Of a stretch of 5,130 nt of DNA, positions 4,503 to 5,130 are shown in pieces; within the stretch, counting starts at the first letter, position 1; every line of letters begins with the position of its first letter. This DNA is from Phycisphaerales bacterium. GTDB taxonomy: Bacteria > Planctomycetota > Phycisphaerae > Phycisphaerales > UBA1924. The translations under genes were made by a program, and so were the position numbers. A model generated the notes under the pieces. It did no database searches. It saw only the letters and a program-made list of their open reading frames with translations, and was not told the DNA's origin. The stretch covers positions 1 to 5,130 of the forward strand of contig JAESSR010000114.1 of assembly GCA_016764015.1 (NCBI GenBank). The letters are read 5' to 3'.

Positions 4503-5130
4503 ATGAATCCAGATATCCCCATATTTCAATCTACTAGCGATCAGCCGATGCCTCACATTGTGCTGGCGAGTGCATCGCCACGGCGTCGGGCGATGCTCGA
4601 AGCGGTGGGTGTTGAGCATCGAGTGGCCCCGGCGCAGGTTGATGATGGTGAGCTGGTTCCTAGCGAGCATGTCAATGCGTGGGAATGGGTCGCGGCACTG
4701 GCGTTTCTCAAAGCGTCATCGAGTGCTCGGACTATACAAGATGAAGCAATCGATGCCCAGATAGTCGTCATCGGGGCGGACACGGTGTGCGTGCATAACG
4801 GCGAGATCATCGGGCAGCCTGAAGATCGGGAGCATGCCAAGCAAATCATCGAGATGATGAGCGATGCGACTCATGAAGTGCTTACCGGCGTTGCATTGCT
4901 TGATGCCAATGGGGATCGGCGTGATTTGTTTGTAGATCAGTCAGTCGTCACCGTTGGGGTGATCTCCGATGAGCAGATCGAGGAGTATCTTGACTCCGAA
5001 CAATGGCGAGGCAAAGCCGGGGCGTACAACATCACCGAACGATTGGCAGCGGGTTGGCCGATCGAGTTTACGGGCGATGAGACTTCGATTGTCGGGTTGC
5101 CGATGACGCGGACACTCGAACGGGTGTCGC
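4503..5130 (+). CDS. Maf-family nucleoside triphosphate pyrophosphatase, 3' end cut off
   Basis: Maf proteins are cytoplasmic house-cleaning enzymes that hydrolyse non-canonical or selected nucleoside triphosphates to monophosphate and pyrophosphate. The 209 codons visible run off the window and cover nearly the whole fold (family about 190-210 residues). Motifs: LASASPRRR (21-29), the nucleotide-binding N-terminus; GADTV (91-95), with the catalytic acid D93; DATHEVLTGV (121-130); GKAGAYNI (170-177); and VGLPM (197-201). Two usual positions differ: GQP (103-105) where KP is common, and ITERLA after GKAGAY where IQG is typical, with a longer linker to VGLP. Substrate class (dTTP/UTP versus m7GTP) is therefore not called. 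ATG 4503 is preceded only by a weak AGG (4492-4494). ATG 4548 would remove 15 non-conserved residues and is a real alternative start. Confidence 0.93.
   Translation, partial: MNPDIPIFQSTSDQPMPHIVLASASPRRRAMLEAVGVEHRVAPAQVDDGELVPSEHVNAWEWVAALAFLKASSSARTIQDEAIDAQIVVIGADTVCVHNGEIIGQPEDREHAKQIIEMMSDATHEVLTGVALLDANGDRRDLFVDQSVVTVGVISDEQIEEYLDSEQWRGKAGAYNITERLAAGWPIEFTGDETSIVGLPMTRTLERVS

Overview
The window looks like chromosomal DNA of a Gram-negative bacterium, most probably a planctomycete of the Phycisphaerae type. This is inferred from three things: lpxK, so lipid A and an outer membrane are expected; a lipoprotein of DUF11-type repeats resembling the chlamydial envelope protein OmcB, a style of protein common in the Planctomycetes-Chlamydiae group; and GATCG/TCG-rich moderate-GC DNA. 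No lineage marker gene such as rRNA is present, so the placement is tentative. I see no phage, transposon, CRISPR array or tRNA.

Layout. 1-854 (minus): 5' two thirds of seryl-tRNA synthetase (serS), cut by the window edge. 855-955: a short divergent intergenic region. 956-1366 (plus): a three-helix membrane protein of unknown function, overlapping by 8 bp the lpxK gene at 1359-2420. 2421-2708: a spacer rich in perfect inverted repeats. It probably contains the end of the lpxK transcript and the promoter and leader of the next gene. 2709-4271 (plus): a 520-residue secreted lipoprotein with four DUF11/OmcB-like domains. 4272-4380: a 3' untranslated region with a nested hairpin and a strong intrinsic terminator. 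4381-4502: a spacer. 4503-5130 (plus): a Maf-family nucleotide pyrophosphatase, cut at its 3' end.

How the parts relate. The membrane protein and lpxK form a coupled pair, so the unknown protein may act in or near the envelope. The lipoprotein gene appears to be its own transcription unit, with a candidate promoter, a leader stem-loop, a clean ribosome binding site, a distinct codon choice and a strong terminator. This fits an abundant envelope component. serS and maf are housekeeping genes. The most interesting element is the OmcB-like lipoprotein together with its structured flanks. The protein class itself is probably already known from planctomycete genomes, and I see no clear new multi-gene system.
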